Assembly: GCA_016213845.1 (NCBI GenBank) | Contig: JACQZN010000030.1 | Coordinates: 1 to 64,000 of the forward strand | DNA length: 64,000 nucleotides | Direction of reading: 5' to 3' | From: Candidatus Wallbacteria bacterium | Lineage (GTDB): Bacteria > Muiribacteriota > UBA6191 > JACPRK01 | Part shown: piece after piece, positions 1 to 9,100 of the stretch | Numbering within the stretch: the stretch's first letter is position 1 | Layout of the letters: every line of letters starts with the position of its first letter | Notes under the pieces: model-generated | Seen by the model: the letters and a program-made list of their open reading frames with translations, nothing else | The model's database searches: none | Told to the model about the DNA's origin: nothing | Made by a program: the position numbers and the translations under genes

Positions 1-1
1 G

Positions 2-1102
2 ATGCTCGCCGCACAGCTCGCCATCGTCTCCTCCTACGAAGTCTACTGGGGCAAGCTGCTCTATGGCTCCGTTTACCTGGCCAACTGCGCGGCGATCACG
101 GCTCTCTGGCTTGCACGAGCCCTGCAGTGGGTGGCTCGGGACCTGGGATACCGGAAGCTTGCTCTCGCGGCGCTCGTCCTCGCCTGCCTGGGGAACATGC
201 GCTTCATGATCAAGCAGCAGGCCTTCGAGCAGATGCCCAGGCCGGAGAACACTTCGACGGCCGAGAAGCTCCGCCATCTCTGGTTCCTGTCGCCGGCCAT
301 CGAACCGGGCCACCTGCGGCTCAATTCCGGCGAGTTCGGCGCACCCGTGCGGGAGTTGCTCTGCCGGGGCGGAGACGCCGTGCCGATGGCGGCGGTCTCG
401 GGAGCTGTCGCACTCGGAGCAGTGGCCCCGCTGCTTTTGCCAGGCGGGCTGCCCGCGCGGGGAATCGTCTGGCTGCTGGGGGCCTACCTGGGAGCCGTAG
501 ACTGGTCATGGTCCGCTGCCGCAAGAGTCCCGAGAGTCAAGACGTGGAGCCGCATTTCCTCGGTCGGGCACTCCGCCGTGCTGGACTATAGGCCGCTCTC
601 GAGGCGCACGGGCCCGCGCCCGCTGGGACCGCCCGACAAGAGCACCTACGAGAGGGTCCAGTTCGTGAGCCACTTGCTGGGCGCCGAGGGAATCGAAAAC
701 GGGGAGCCCGTGGCCGACATCGTGCTGGAGCTGGAAGGCGGAGGAACCGAGAAAGTGACGTTGCGAGCCGGCGAGGACACAGCGGAAGGCGCGGCGCTGA
801 GGCCTGAGACCCGGGGGAGCGTGCGCCACAACCTGCCCTTCGAGCAGATCGCCCACCAGTGGCGGACGCGAGACGGCTCCGCCAGCTACTACTGGGCCTA
901 CTCGTTCGTCCGGGAACACAAGCTGGCCAGGCCGGCGATGGTCACGAAGCTCGAGGTCCTTCCCCTGCTGCGCGAGGGCTTCGTGGTCGTGCCGCTCGTG
1001 CTGCTGGCCGGCGGTCGCGGAAGTGCCGACGCAGTCCCTGGAAACGAGCGACCGGACGGCCGGTCGGGGGAGCATGCGGCGCCGGCTGGTGCGGGTCACT
1101 GA
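2..1102 (+). CDS. Membrane protein, C-terminal part (5' end may lie outside window)
   Basis: The reading frame is open from the left edge, so the true start may be outside the window. The visible 366 residues begin with hydrophobic stretches (about residues 1-65), then another hydrophobic pair (about 125-165), followed by a soluble region of roughly 200 residues with a beta-rich look. A multi-pass membrane segment with a long C-terminal extracytoplasmic part is seen in several envelope glycan enzymes of the GT-C type, but I find no diagnostic motif and do not assign a function. It ends 7 nt before the convergent radical SAM gene. The following plus-strand genes (transporter-like, glycosyltransferase) make a surface-polysaccharide context plausible. 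Confidence 0.5.
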   Translation: MLAAQLAIVSSYEVYWGKLLYGSVYLANCAAITALWLARALQWVARDLGYRKLALAALVLACLGNMRFMIKQQAFEQMPRPENTSTAEKLRHLWFLSPAIEPGHLRLNSGEFGAPVRELLCRGGDAVPMAAVSGAVALGAVAPLLLPGGLPARGIVWLLGAYLGAVDWSWSAAARVPRVKTWSRISSVGHSAVLDYRPLSRRTGPRPLGPPDKSTYERVQFVSHLLGAEGIENGEPVADIVLELEGGGTEKVTLRAGEDTAEGAALRPETRGSVRHNLPFEQIAHQWRTRDGSASYYWAYSFVREHKLARPAMVTKLEVLPLLREGFVVVPLVLLAGGRGSADAVPGNERPDGRSGEHAAPAGAGH

Positions 1103-1109
1103 GAGGCCG

Positions 1110-2117
1110 TCATCCGACGCCCAGGAGCTCCTCCTTCAGCTCGATCCAGGCCTTGACGGGAATACCGGCCCAGGTCGGCTCGCGGGGGACATGACACTCG
1201 CGGCACACCTGGGGGAGCGCTTCCCAGCGGCCGGTGAGAAACGCGCGGCGCAGCTCTGCTAGCGCGGGGCCGTTCCAGACCTCCTCGATGGTGCTGTGAT
1301 TGAGATCCCCGACCGGCAAGCGGCCCTCGATATCGATACAGCACGGCACGGCCGTCCCGTTCCAGAGGATGGCCAGCCCGCTCCAAGGCGCCGGGCAACG
1401 GGTGGGCGGCCTGGGCGGCGCGGCATCGGGGGCGTCGAGCGCCAATCCGGCCCAGGTGTGGGGCGCGGCCAGCTCGAGATGGTCGAGCCCGGCTTCGCGC
1501 AATCGAGTGCGGGTGGCGTCCCAGGCTGACCGCAGCTGGTCACCGCCGTCGGCCGAGAGGTCGACGACGCTCATGTACGTGTAGGGCGTCCGGGAGCCGC
1601 GCTCCCGCCTCAGCGCCAGAAAGTCGACGACGTTGCCGAGAACGCGCTCGAAGCTGGCGCCCCGGCGAATGCGTTCGTAGGTGGCAGCGTCGAGCCCGTC
1701 GAAGGAGATGCCGAGCCATTGGAGGCCGCTCTCGAGCAGCAGCTCGCCGCGGCGGCGATCGAGGAGCGTGCCGTTGGTGAACATGGCCGTGGGCAGCCCG
1801 GAGGCGCCTGCCAGCCGGATCATCTCGGGCAGTCGCGGGTGCAGGAGCGATTCGCCGCCGAGGTGGAAGTAGACCAGGGGCTGGAACGATTGGGCCTCCG
1901 CGATGAGCTTCTCGACCAGGGCGAAGTCGATGCTGCCTCGCTCCCGCTCCAGGCCGATGCCGGTCGGGCAGTGGATGCACTTCAGATTGCAGCCGTTGGT
2001 CGGCTCGATCCAGAGATGCGTCGGGGGGTAGCCGAGGCGCTCGCGCGCGCGAAGGAACCCCTCGGCGGCGCGCGCAAGGTGCCAGAACCGGTGGAGCTTG
2101 TCGGAGACGGTGCGCAC
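1110..2117 (-). CDS. Radical SAM/SPASM domain protein
   Basis: An iron-sulfur radical SAM enzyme of unknown substrate. The CxxxCxxC cluster-binding motif appears as NGCNLKCIHC near residue 45 of the chosen product, and is followed by the glycine-rich FHLGGESLLHP and the SISFDG-type motif of this superfamily. The C-terminus carries cysteines (RCPAPW, PCCIDIEG, VCRECHVP) typical of a SPASM auxiliary-cluster domain. The frame stays open upstream to 2408, but that extension overlaps the divergent transporter gene and has no family-like sequence. I therefore chose a GTG at 2117 (335 aa), although no clear ribosome-binding site supports it and the exact start is uncertain. It ends convergently with the preceding membrane-protein gene. 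Confidence 0.75.
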   Translation of the reverse strand: MRTVSDKLHRFWHLARAAEGFLRARERLGYPPTHLWIEPTNGCNLKCIHCPTGIGLERERGSIDFALVEKLIAEAQSFQPLVYFHLGGESLLHPRLPEMIRLAGASGLPTAMFTNGTLLDRRRGELLLESGLQWLGISFDGLDAATYERIRRGASFERVLGNVVDFLALRRERGSRTPYTYMSVVDLSADGGDQLRSAWDATRTRLREAGLDHLELAAPHTWAGLALDAPDAAPPRPPTRCPAPWSGLAILWNGTAVPCCIDIEGRLPVGDLNHSTIEEVWNGPALAELRRAFLTGRWEALPQVCRECHVPREPTWAGIPVKAWIELKEELLGVG

Positions 2118-2141
2118 GAGATGGGCGGTCGGAGTGCGACG

Positions 2142-2147
2142 TATAAT
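2142..2147 (+). promoter_or_regulatory. Possible -10 element (TATAAT)
   Basis: A perfect TATAAT hexamer lies in the divergent gap between the radical SAM gene and the transporter operon, about 110 bp before the GTG of the SMR-like gene. No convincing -35 hexamer is seen 16-18 bp upstream, so this is only a weak call. Confidence 0.3.
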
Positions 2148-2259
2148 ACGCCAGGCCAGGCGGCCCGCGGCGCACTCCGGCGATCCGGACGGCCGCGGCG
2201 GCGCGGAGCTTCGCAGCCGGGTAAGCGTCCCGTGGCCTTGCGCGAGAGGAGCGTGCGGC

Positions 2260-2619
2260 GTGGCGGATTTCGGATTGCTGGTGGTCTGCATCCTGGTGAG
2301 CGTCTCGGCCCAGACGCTGTTGAAAATGGGGGTCGACGCCCTGGGCGGAGTCCACCTGGCCAAGGGCGTGGCGGAGATCTGGCGGACGTTCACGCACCCG
2401 ATCATCATCGGGGGGTTCGTCTGCTACTTCCTCGGCAGCTACCTCTGGCTGGCGGTGCTTTCGCGTTTCCCGTTCAGCCGGGCAAATCTCTACTTCAGCT
2501 CCAATCACTTGCTGACGCTGGCCATCGCAATCTTCTGGTTCGGTGACAAGTTCACGACGGCCAACATGGTGGGGGCGCTGATGGTCATCGGTGGGCTTTA
2601 TCTGGTCTCGCTGAGGTGA
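2260..2619 (+). CDS. Small multidrug-resistance/EamA-like four-helix transporter
   Basis: A 119-residue, almost entirely hydrophobic protein with four predicted membrane segments (about residues 4-22, 42-60, 68-87 and 95-117), the size and shape of SMR/EmrE or ArnE-type drug/metabolite transporter subunits. GTG at 2260 is preferred because AGGAG lies 8-10 nt upstream and the protein then begins directly at the first helix; upstream in-frame codons give low-complexity sequence. Its stop overlaps the GTG of the glycosyltransferase by 4 nt, so the two are translationally coupled. With that neighbour, an ArnE/F-like role in moving a lipid-linked sugar is possible, but this is inference. It could also be a general efflux protein. 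Confidence 0.7.
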   Translation: MADFGLLVVCILVSVSAQTLLKMGVDALGGVHLAKGVAEIWRTFTHPIIIGGFVCYFLGSYLWLAVLSRFPFSRANLYFSSNHLLTLAIAIFWFGDKFTTANMVGALMVIGGLYLVSLR

Positions 2620-3776
2620 GTGCCCGGCGCAGAGTCGTCGTCCTCGTGAACGACTTCGGTCCGCCGTGGGACGAGGCCGGGAAGAACAACGCTCGCGAGG
2701 CAGCGCGCAGGCTCGCGAGGCACCACGACGTCGTCTGCCTGGGACTGGGCGAGAGGGACGCAGAGGAGACGATCGACGGCCTGAGGGTGATTCGGAGCGC
2801 CAGCCCGCTCTACCGGAGTCGCTGGAAGCGGCTCTTGTACGCGCTCGGCTATGCCCGCCTGATTTGCCGGGCGCGCGGGCTGCTCGGGGACTTTCGACCC
2901 GAGCGTATTGTTTGCTTCTGGGAAACGGCGACCACGGCCTTGCCCGCGGCGTGGCTGCGATCCGTGCTGGCGCCGGAGGCTCGCCTCATCCAGGTGGTCT
3001 GGACTGATTCGTATGCGCTGCAGGCGGCGCCGGCGGGTATCTGGCTGACGGAGCACCTTCCTAACCTGCTGTTCAATGGCGAGCTGGCCACAGGCATTGC
3101 GATTCGACGGGTCGATTGTGTCGTGGCGACCAGCCGCTACCTGGCGGGGCGGATGCGAGTGGCGGGGGCGCGGCAAGTCTTCGCGGGGGGGCACGGGGTC
3201 GATCTCGAGCGGTTCGCGCCGGTAGACTCGGGCCCACGGTCCGAGGGTCCTCCGGTGGTGGGCTACCTGGGCCACGCGACTCATGCGAAGGGGCTGGAGG
3301 TGTTGCTGGAAGCCGCCGGGCCGCTCGCGGAGCGAGGGGAGCTCGAGCTGCGACTGGCGCTGAGCGACTCCCCCGAGGCCGAGGCGCTGCGGCGGAGCGT
3401 GGGGAGAGGCGTGCGGATCGAAGGCTACTGCGATCCAGGGGTGTTCTTCCGTGGCTGCGACCTGCTGGTGTTCCCGCGAGTCTCCTCGTACGGAACGGCG
3501 AGCTACCCGAACGCGATCCTCGAGGCGATGGCGTGCGGGCGGTGCGTGCTCACGACGCGACAGCCGGCGATCGAGGAGCTGGTGCGGGACGGCGAGACCG
3601 GGGCCTTGGTGCCGCCGGGCGATGCGGGGGCACTGCGGCAGGCCATCTCGGAGCTACTGGGCGACGCCGCGCTTCGCGAGGGAATGGGTGGTGCCGCTCG
3701 GGAGTGGGTGGCCCGGGAGCTCGGCTGGGAGCGGGCGCTGCAGCCCCTCGAGGCGGCACTGGAGCAGGACGGATGA
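2616..3776 (+). CDS. Glycosyltransferase family 4 (GT-B fold)
   Basis: A 386-residue sugar-nucleotide-dependent glycosyltransferase. The N-terminal half has the start typical of GT4 proteins (VVLVNDFGPPWDEAGKNN) and the C-terminal half has GHGVDLERFAP, GYLGHATHAKG and the donor-binding region around residues 297-330 (SYPNAILEAMACGRCVL followed by EELVRDGETGALVPPGD), which is highly characteristic. The gene starts with GTG inside the stop of the SMR-like gene and ends with an ATGA overlap to the next gene, so three genes form a tight operon. It probably acts at the cytoplasmic side of the membrane on a surface glycan or glycolipid; the acceptor is unknown. Confidence 0.88.
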   Translation: MSARRRVVVLVNDFGPPWDEAGKNNAREAARRLARHHDVVCLGLGERDAEETIDGLRVIRSASPLYRSRWKRLLYALGYARLICRARGLLGDFRPERIVCFWETATTALPAAWLRSVLAPEARLIQVVWTDSYALQAAPAGIWLTEHLPNLLFNGELATGIAIRRVDCVVATSRYLAGRMRVAGARQVFAGGHGVDLERFAPVDSGPRSEGPPVVGYLGHATHAKGLEVLLEAAGPLAERGELELRLALSDSPEAEALRRSVGRGVRIEGYCDPGVFFRGCDLLVFPRVSSYGTASYPNAILEAMACGRCVLTTRQPAIEELVRDGETGALVPPGDAGALRQAISELLGDAALREGMGGAAREWVARELGWERALQPLEAALEQDG

Positions 3777-4516
3777 GCGGCCGAGTGCTCTGCGTCGCGC
3801 GCGAGCAGGAGGCGATGCTCGACTGCCTGCGGCGCCACGGACGGCGCGGCATGCGGTTCCTGCACGTCGACCGGCACTGCGACATGCGGGGATGGGTCGT
3901 GGACCGGGCGGGGCGTCGGGGCGGCTGGCTCCACGGAAGTGGTGCGATCGACAGCGGCAACGTGCTGGCCCACGCCGTGGCGGAGGGATGGATCGAGAGA
4001 GTCGACTGGCTGCACGAACCGGACGCGGGGCGCGAGGACGACCTCGGCACGTTCCTGACGGTCGAGGAATCGGGCCGGTGGCCCTGGCGGCTCATGGGGA
4101 GCTCCGGGCCCGCCGAGTGGCGCCCGTTCGAGCTTTCGGAGTGGAACGACCCGTCGGCTCTGAATCGATGGTCGGGCGAAGGGCTGGGGCTCGACTGGGA
4201 CCATTTCGCGCCGTTTCCGTGTTCGGAGCGGGCGGCGCGCCGGAGGATGCAGGAGTTTCTGGACGCTTTGCCGCGCCCGTGGCCGGAGCTGGTCTTCCTG
4301 TGCGCCTCCCCCGGCTACGCTTCGGCGCACCTCGGGCTCTTCGACGAGCTGGTCCGGGCCGTGCACTCGCTGCAGGGAGGGAAGCTGGAGCGGGAGGAGA
4401 GTGTCTGGGGGGGGCCCTGCGGTGCGCACGCTCTCGGCCGGGCGCTGACGGCCACGCGCAACCTTGCACGAGCGGCGGCGGTCGGTTGCAAACGGCTCGC
4501 CCTCGGGCCTGGTTGA
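3773..4516 (+). CDS. UPF0489-like (arginase-fold-like) protein
   Basis: A 247-residue soluble protein translationally coupled to the glycosyltransferase by a 4-nt overlap. Near the N-terminus it has RFLHVDRHCDMRGW, resembling the Asp/His-rich motif of UPF0489 proteins, which are thought to share the arginase/deacetylase fold and bind metal. The middle section contains further Trp/Asp-rich segments (DWDHFAPFP, LVFLCASPGY) and the end has several alanine-rich helices. No biochemical function is established for that family to my knowledge. The operon position suggests a role tied to glycan assembly or modification. The family call rests on one motif and remains tentative. Confidence 0.5.
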   Translation: MSGRVLCVAREQEAMLDCLRRHGRRGMRFLHVDRHCDMRGWVVDRAGRRGGWLHGSGAIDSGNVLAHAVAEGWIERVDWLHEPDAGREDDLGTFLTVEESGRWPWRLMGSSGPAEWRPFELSEWNDPSALNRWSGEGLGLDWDHFAPFPCSERAARRRMQEFLDALPRPWPELVFLCASPGYASAHLGLFDELVRAVHSLQGGKLEREESVWGGPCGAHALGRALTATRNLARAAAVGCKRLALGPG

Positions 4517-4571
4517 GTCTTTCCATTCTGCGGGCCAGAGTGCGAAGATGGGCCACTCGACGGAGGTGCTC

Positions 4572-5966
4572 GTGACTACACGAACGACGCTGGTGAAGAA
4601 CGCCCTGCTCGTGGCGACGCTGGACGACGCGGCGCGGACGGTGGCGGGCGGTGACGTCTACATCGAAGGCAACCGGATCGTCGAGGTCGGCAAATCGCTG
4701 TCGCGACCGGCGGACCGCATCGTGGACGCGGCGGGGTGCGTGGTCTTGCCGGGATTCGTCAACTGTCACCACCACATGTTCCAGACGCTGACGCGCGCGC
4801 TCCCGGCGGTCCAGGACGAGGCGCTCTTCGGCTGGCTCACGCACCTCTACACGGTCTGGCAGAACCTGACTCCCGAAGCCGTCGAGATCGGGGCGATGGT
4901 GGGAATGGGAGAGCTCCTGCTGACGGGGTGCACGACCACCACCGACCACTTCTACCTGTTCCCGCAGTCGCAACCTGGGGACTTGCTGGATCGGACCATC
5001 GACGCGGCGCGAACGCTCGGCATCCGGTTCCATCCCACGCGCGGGAGCATGTCGCTCGGCCGCTCGAAGGGCGGGTTGCCGCCGGACCACGTGACGCAGG
5101 ACGAGGACGCCATCCTGGCGGACTGCGAGCGCGTGGTGGCGCGCTACCACGATCCGGCGCCGTTCAGCATGTGCCGCGTCGGACTGAGCCCCTGCTCGCC
5201 GTTTTCGGTAACCAAGGAGCTGATGCGGGAGACTGTGCGCTTCGCGCGCCAGCGTCAGCTGAGGTGCCATACGCATCTGGCCGAGACGCTCGATGAGGAG
5301 AACTTCTGTCTCGAGAAGTTCGGGAAGCGTCCGCTGGCGTTGATGGAAGAGCTGGAGTGGCTGGGGGAGGACATCTGGTACGCGCACGCGATCCATCTGA
5401 ACGACGAGGAAATAGCGAAGATGGCGCGCACGGGTACGGGGGTCGGCCACTGCCCCACGTCGAATCTGAGGCTGGGGAGCGGCATCGCGCCGATTCGAAA
5501 GATGCTGGACGCGGGTGTTCCGGTGGGGCTAGGCGTCGACGGGAGCGCCAGCAACGACTCGAGCGACATGCTGGGCGAGCTGAGGAGCTGCCTGCTGGTG
5601 CACCGCATCGCCAGCGGCGTCGGCTCGATGCCTGCCGAGGCCGTGTTCCGGATGGCCTGCCGGGGCGGGGCCCGCGTCTTGGGGAGGGACGATATCGGGA
5701 CGCTCGAGCCTGGCAAGGCCGCCGACCTGGTGCTCTGGGACGTCTCGGGCCTTGGTTTCGCCGGCGCGCTTCATGACCCGCTGGCCGCGCTGCTCTTTGC
5801 CGGGGACAGCCACATCGCGCGCGCCGTGATGGTCAACGGCGAGCTAGTCGTGGAGGACGGCCGCCTGGTCCGCGCCGACGAGCGCGCCCTGGCCGAGAAA
5901 GCGCACCGCATCGCGCGCGGAATGGTCGGAGAGGGAAGAGAGAAGACAGTAGTCAGTAGCCAGTAG
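4572..5966 (+). CDS. 8-oxoguanine deaminase-type amidohydrolase
   Basis: A metal-dependent hydrolase of the TrzA/AtzB/guanine deaminase group, 464 aa. Metal ligands are visible: NCHHHMFQ (His66-68 region), HTHLAE (His233/His235, Glu238), AHAIHL (His272) and LGVDGSASND (Asp323). The helix LFGWLTHLYTVW is close to 8-oxoguanine deaminases, so deamination of an oxidised purine or related N-heterocycle is the likely reaction. GTG at 4572 is chosen because GGAGG lies 5 nt before it and the product then begins like family members; ATG at 4548 is an alternative. The last six residues (TVVSSQ) and the TAG stop are encoded by a period-7 tandem repeat, so the natural C-terminus has been shaped by the repeat. 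Confidence 0.82.
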   Translation: MTTRTTLVKNALLVATLDDAARTVAGGDVYIEGNRIVEVGKSLSRPADRIVDAAGCVVLPGFVNCHHHMFQTLTRALPAVQDEALFGWLTHLYTVWQNLTPEAVEIGAMVGMGELLLTGCTTTTDHFYLFPQSQPGDLLDRTIDAARTLGIRFHPTRGSMSLGRSKGGLPPDHVTQDEDAILADCERVVARYHDPAPFSMCRVGLSPCSPFSVTKELMRETVRFARQRQLRCHTHLAETLDEENFCLEKFGKRPLALMEELEWLGEDIWYAHAIHLNDEEIAKMARTGTGVGHCPTSNLRLGSGIAPIRKMLDAGVPVGLGVDGSASNDSSDMLGELRSCLLVHRIASGVGSMPAEAVFRMACRGGARVLGRDDIGTLEPGKAADLVLWDVSGLGFAGALHDPLAALLFAGDSHIARAVMVNGELVVEDGRLVRADERALAEKAHRIARGMVGEGREKTVVSSQ

Positions 5967-5975
5967 TCAGTAGGT
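5947..5975 (+). repeat. Heptamer tandem array (CAGTAGY) at a gene 3' end
   Basis: Four consecutive 7-bp units (CAGTAGT, CAGTAGC, CAGTAGT, CAGTAGG). The array encodes the last residues and the stop codon of the amidohydrolase. Because the unit is 7 bp and contains TAG, successive copies put a stop in every forward frame. The same array type recurs near 35.6 kb and 54 kb. Confidence 0.85.
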
Positions 5976-6020
5976 GGCGGGGCTACACTACTTCGGCCTT
6001 GGCGCTGCCCCCCCCCCCGC

Positions 6021-6096
6021 TCATCCTGAGCAGACCGCGCAGCGGGCGTTTCGAAGGGTCATCCTGAGCAGACCGCGAAGCGGGCGTGTCGAAGGA
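6021..6096. repeat. Two tandem copies of a 38-bp dispersed repeat
   Basis: Copies at 6021-6058 and 6059-6096 begin TCATCCTGAGCAGACCGCG and end TCGAAGG, differing at only a few positions. They belong to the same broad class as the CCTTCGACAAG...CTGAG repeats at 14990, 15363 and 31581. The rest of 5967-6111 holds no gene. Confidence 0.8.
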
Positions 6097-6111
6097 GCCC
6101 ACCGGCAGAAA

Positions 6112-6139
6112 GAGGCCCGGGGCTTTCGCCCCGGGCCTC
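6112..6139 (-). terminator. Intrinsic terminator after the large cytochrome gene
   Basis: Perfect 12-bp stem (GAGGCCCGGGGC at 6112-6123 with its complement at 6128-6139) and a 4-nt loop, starting 9 nt past the stop at 6149. On the minus strand it is followed by TCTTTCTG. Confidence 0.75.
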
Positions 6140-6148
6140 GCGTCTTTG

Positions 6149-9100
6149 CTACTGGATCGTTCCGCCGCCGCCGGTGCGGAATACCTTGTAGACCTGCACG
6201 CCCAGCTTGAGCGCGTTCAGGCTACCTTTCCGGTCGGAGTGACAGCTGGTGCAGGCGTTGTAGATCACGTCGGTCGACGCCGTCGAGCCGACGCCCTTGC
6301 GGGTCGGGTCCGTGTTTCCGTTGCCGCCCGAGAGCCACATGTTGAGACTCACCTGCGGGTCGATCGGCTGGAACGTGTGACTGGCGATGTCCCACTTCTC
6401 CACCGTCTGCGCGGTCCTGGGCATATGGCAGGCCGTGCAGCTGAACTGCGCCTCGGCGTCCTGGTGTGCACCTACGCCTCCGGTGATGTGGGTCCTGAGG
6501 CTTGCGACGCTCGTGAAGCGCTGGGTGGCGGCGGAAGCACTCGCCGAAGGACCGTGGCACGACAAGCAGAGGCTTTGCTCGTTGATCTGGCCGTTGACGA
6601 TCAGGTTGCCATCGGGCAGCTTGAGGTTGGCCTTGTTCGAAGTACCGTGGGCGTCGTGGCACGCCCAGCAGGTGACGCCCGCGGCGAAATGGACGCTCGC
6701 CTGGAGGTCGTTGGCTTGCTGGTGGTGCTTGATCGAGACGCGCCGCTGGGTCGTTACCGGCACGAAGCTGACGTCCGCCGTGGACGAGGTGACCGTCCAG
6801 GTGGCCGAGTTCCAGTAGCGGTCGTCGAGGGTTGTCACCGCGTTCGAGAAGAACGTCGTGAAGACAGGAGCGGTCTCGAGCACGCTGTAAAGCCCGAGCC
6901 GGAAGACCCCGGTCTGCGCCTCCGTGCGGCTCTGCACGCCGTACTCGGTGGCCGCCGCTCCGTCGGGCTTGACCGCCGAGTTGCCTCTGGAGTGACACTG
7001 CCCACAGGTATCGAGCTTCCGGATGGCCGTGGCGAACTTGTCGGGATTGAGAATCTTGGTTGCGTCGCCCGTGCGGTAATGGCTGCCGCCGGGTCCGTGA
7101 CACTTCTCGCAGCCGGTGTTCATCTCGGAGAACTTCGTGAACGCCTCGTTGGCCGCCTGGCGATACTCGACCTCGATACCGGTAGCGTGACAGGCCGTGC
7201 ACTGGTACTCGAAGCTCTTGGCCTTGGCCGGAGTAGAGAAGACCTTGGTGGTGGTGTTGAACCAGTTGGTCAGGTTGTAAGTCTTGAAGCGGGGGTTCTT
7301 GGTCGGCCCGACCGGTCCGTACTCGCTCCACTGGATGGGGAGGATGTAACTGCTGTTTCCGATCTTGACCAGGAAGCGCTGTTTCCAGTCGCCACGACCG
7401 CCGCCGTAAGTGCGCAGCACGGTGTACGTTCCAGCGATGCTGCTGTCGCCATTCACGAGGGTGACGGTGTAGACGCCGTTCTGCTTGAGCAGCCGGATCT
7501 GCGCCGTTCCGAGCGCCGAGAAATCGGACTCGGTGGAGCGAATCGTGCGACCGACTCCCTCGGCACCGAAGTCGGCCACGACCAGGAACCGCGGATCGCG
7601 ATCGTCGGCGGCGTCGATGTAGCGGATGCCCCTGTTATGCAGGGTCTTCTGCCAGCGGTTGTAATAGTCGGCATGGCAGGTCTTGCACTTCTGCGAGCCG
7701 GCGAACTGCGTCTCTCCGGTACCCAGGGCGCCGAGGACCAGCTTGAGGTTGCCATTGACGGCGCCGCTAGTCACGAGCACGGCCTCCAGCGAGGTCGTCT
7801 TGAAGGAGGGATGCACCGCAAAGAGGTTGTAGGTCCCCTTCGGCAGAAGCAGCCGGAACTTGCCGTCCTCGGCGGTCTCGTCGAAGTCCTCGCCCCGGTC
7901 GGCCATCACGCGGACGCCTTCCATCGGGACACCGCCCAGAGTGACGGTGCCCTCCAGGGTGCCGAGCTGGCCGGCGACGTTGGTCCCGACGGCCTTGCGG
8001 CTGCCGAACTTCGACTCGTAGCCGTTGACAGCCGCGACCAGCTTGCCACGGGCGCTCGAATCGGTCCGGACATCGCCCGTGCCGACGAAGAAATCGCCGC
8101 CAGGGAAGCTGGAGCTGTTATGGCAACCGACCGTGCTCGAAGCGCAGGAGTGCGGGATGACCAACCCGGCCGACTTGTCGCCGCCGTTGTCGGCCATGTC
8201 GAGGCTCTCCACCGGCTTGATGATCCGCTGCGTGTGGTCGGAGATGTCGTAGCGCAAAGCGCTGGAAGCCGTTTTCTGCATGTGGCAGGCGGTGCAGCGG
8301 CTGGCGACCGGTCCGCCGGAACCTGTCGGGTTGTAGCTGTGCTTGGTGTGTTCGGTGACCAGCTTGATGCTGGAGTTCGTCGAGCTCTCGCCCGGCAGCA
8401 GGAACCGCGTCTGGGCGCGGCCGTCCTTTCCGTGACAGCGCAGACAGAGCGCGTTGTCGTCGGTGCTTGCCAGGAGCTGGTGCTTGCGGCCGCCGGAGCG
8501 GTTGCCGTGCGGGTCGTGGCAGTCGAAGCAGGTGACCTGCGCGGCCTCGAAGCCGTGCGCGCCCCTCTCGTTATCCAGCCACTGCTGGTGGTGCTGGAAG
8601 GAGTGGACGTTGCGCGTGTACTTGGGATTCCAGTACTTGCTGGTACCCTCGATGTCGTAGGACGTGGCGAGCAGGTCGTTGCCCAGCCGGTACGGCTTAT
8701 TGTCCGCGGTCCAGGGGTACTCGTACTTGCGCTGCGCGGTGGTCTCGGTAAGGCCGGCAACGGATGGAGCCGTGTAGATGCTTTCGCCGCGGATGTGGCA
8801 CTGGCCGCAGACCTCGTTGGCACGAGCGTAGGAGAGCTTGTTGGTTCGGACGGCCGACTTGCTCGGATTGACGATGTCGTTGGGGTTCTGGGTGTCGACG
8901 TGCGGATAGCCGGGGCCGTGGCAGTTCTCGCAGCTCACCACGAGCGAGCTGTACTCGGCCACGTAGTCACCGACATCGCCCTCGCCCGCGACGGAAGCGG
9001 CGGCGTCGACCCGCTTGATGCCCTGCATCGTGCCGTGGCAGCCGAAGCACTTGCGCTCATAGGAGTTGTGCTGGGCCGGGCCGAAGACCTCGGTCAGCAC

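Noticed and set aside
1540-2508. A 322-codon minus-strand frame overlapping the radical SAM gene.
   Set aside because: Arg/Ala/Pro-rich shadow; the radical SAM frame has the CxxxCxxC and SPASM motifs.
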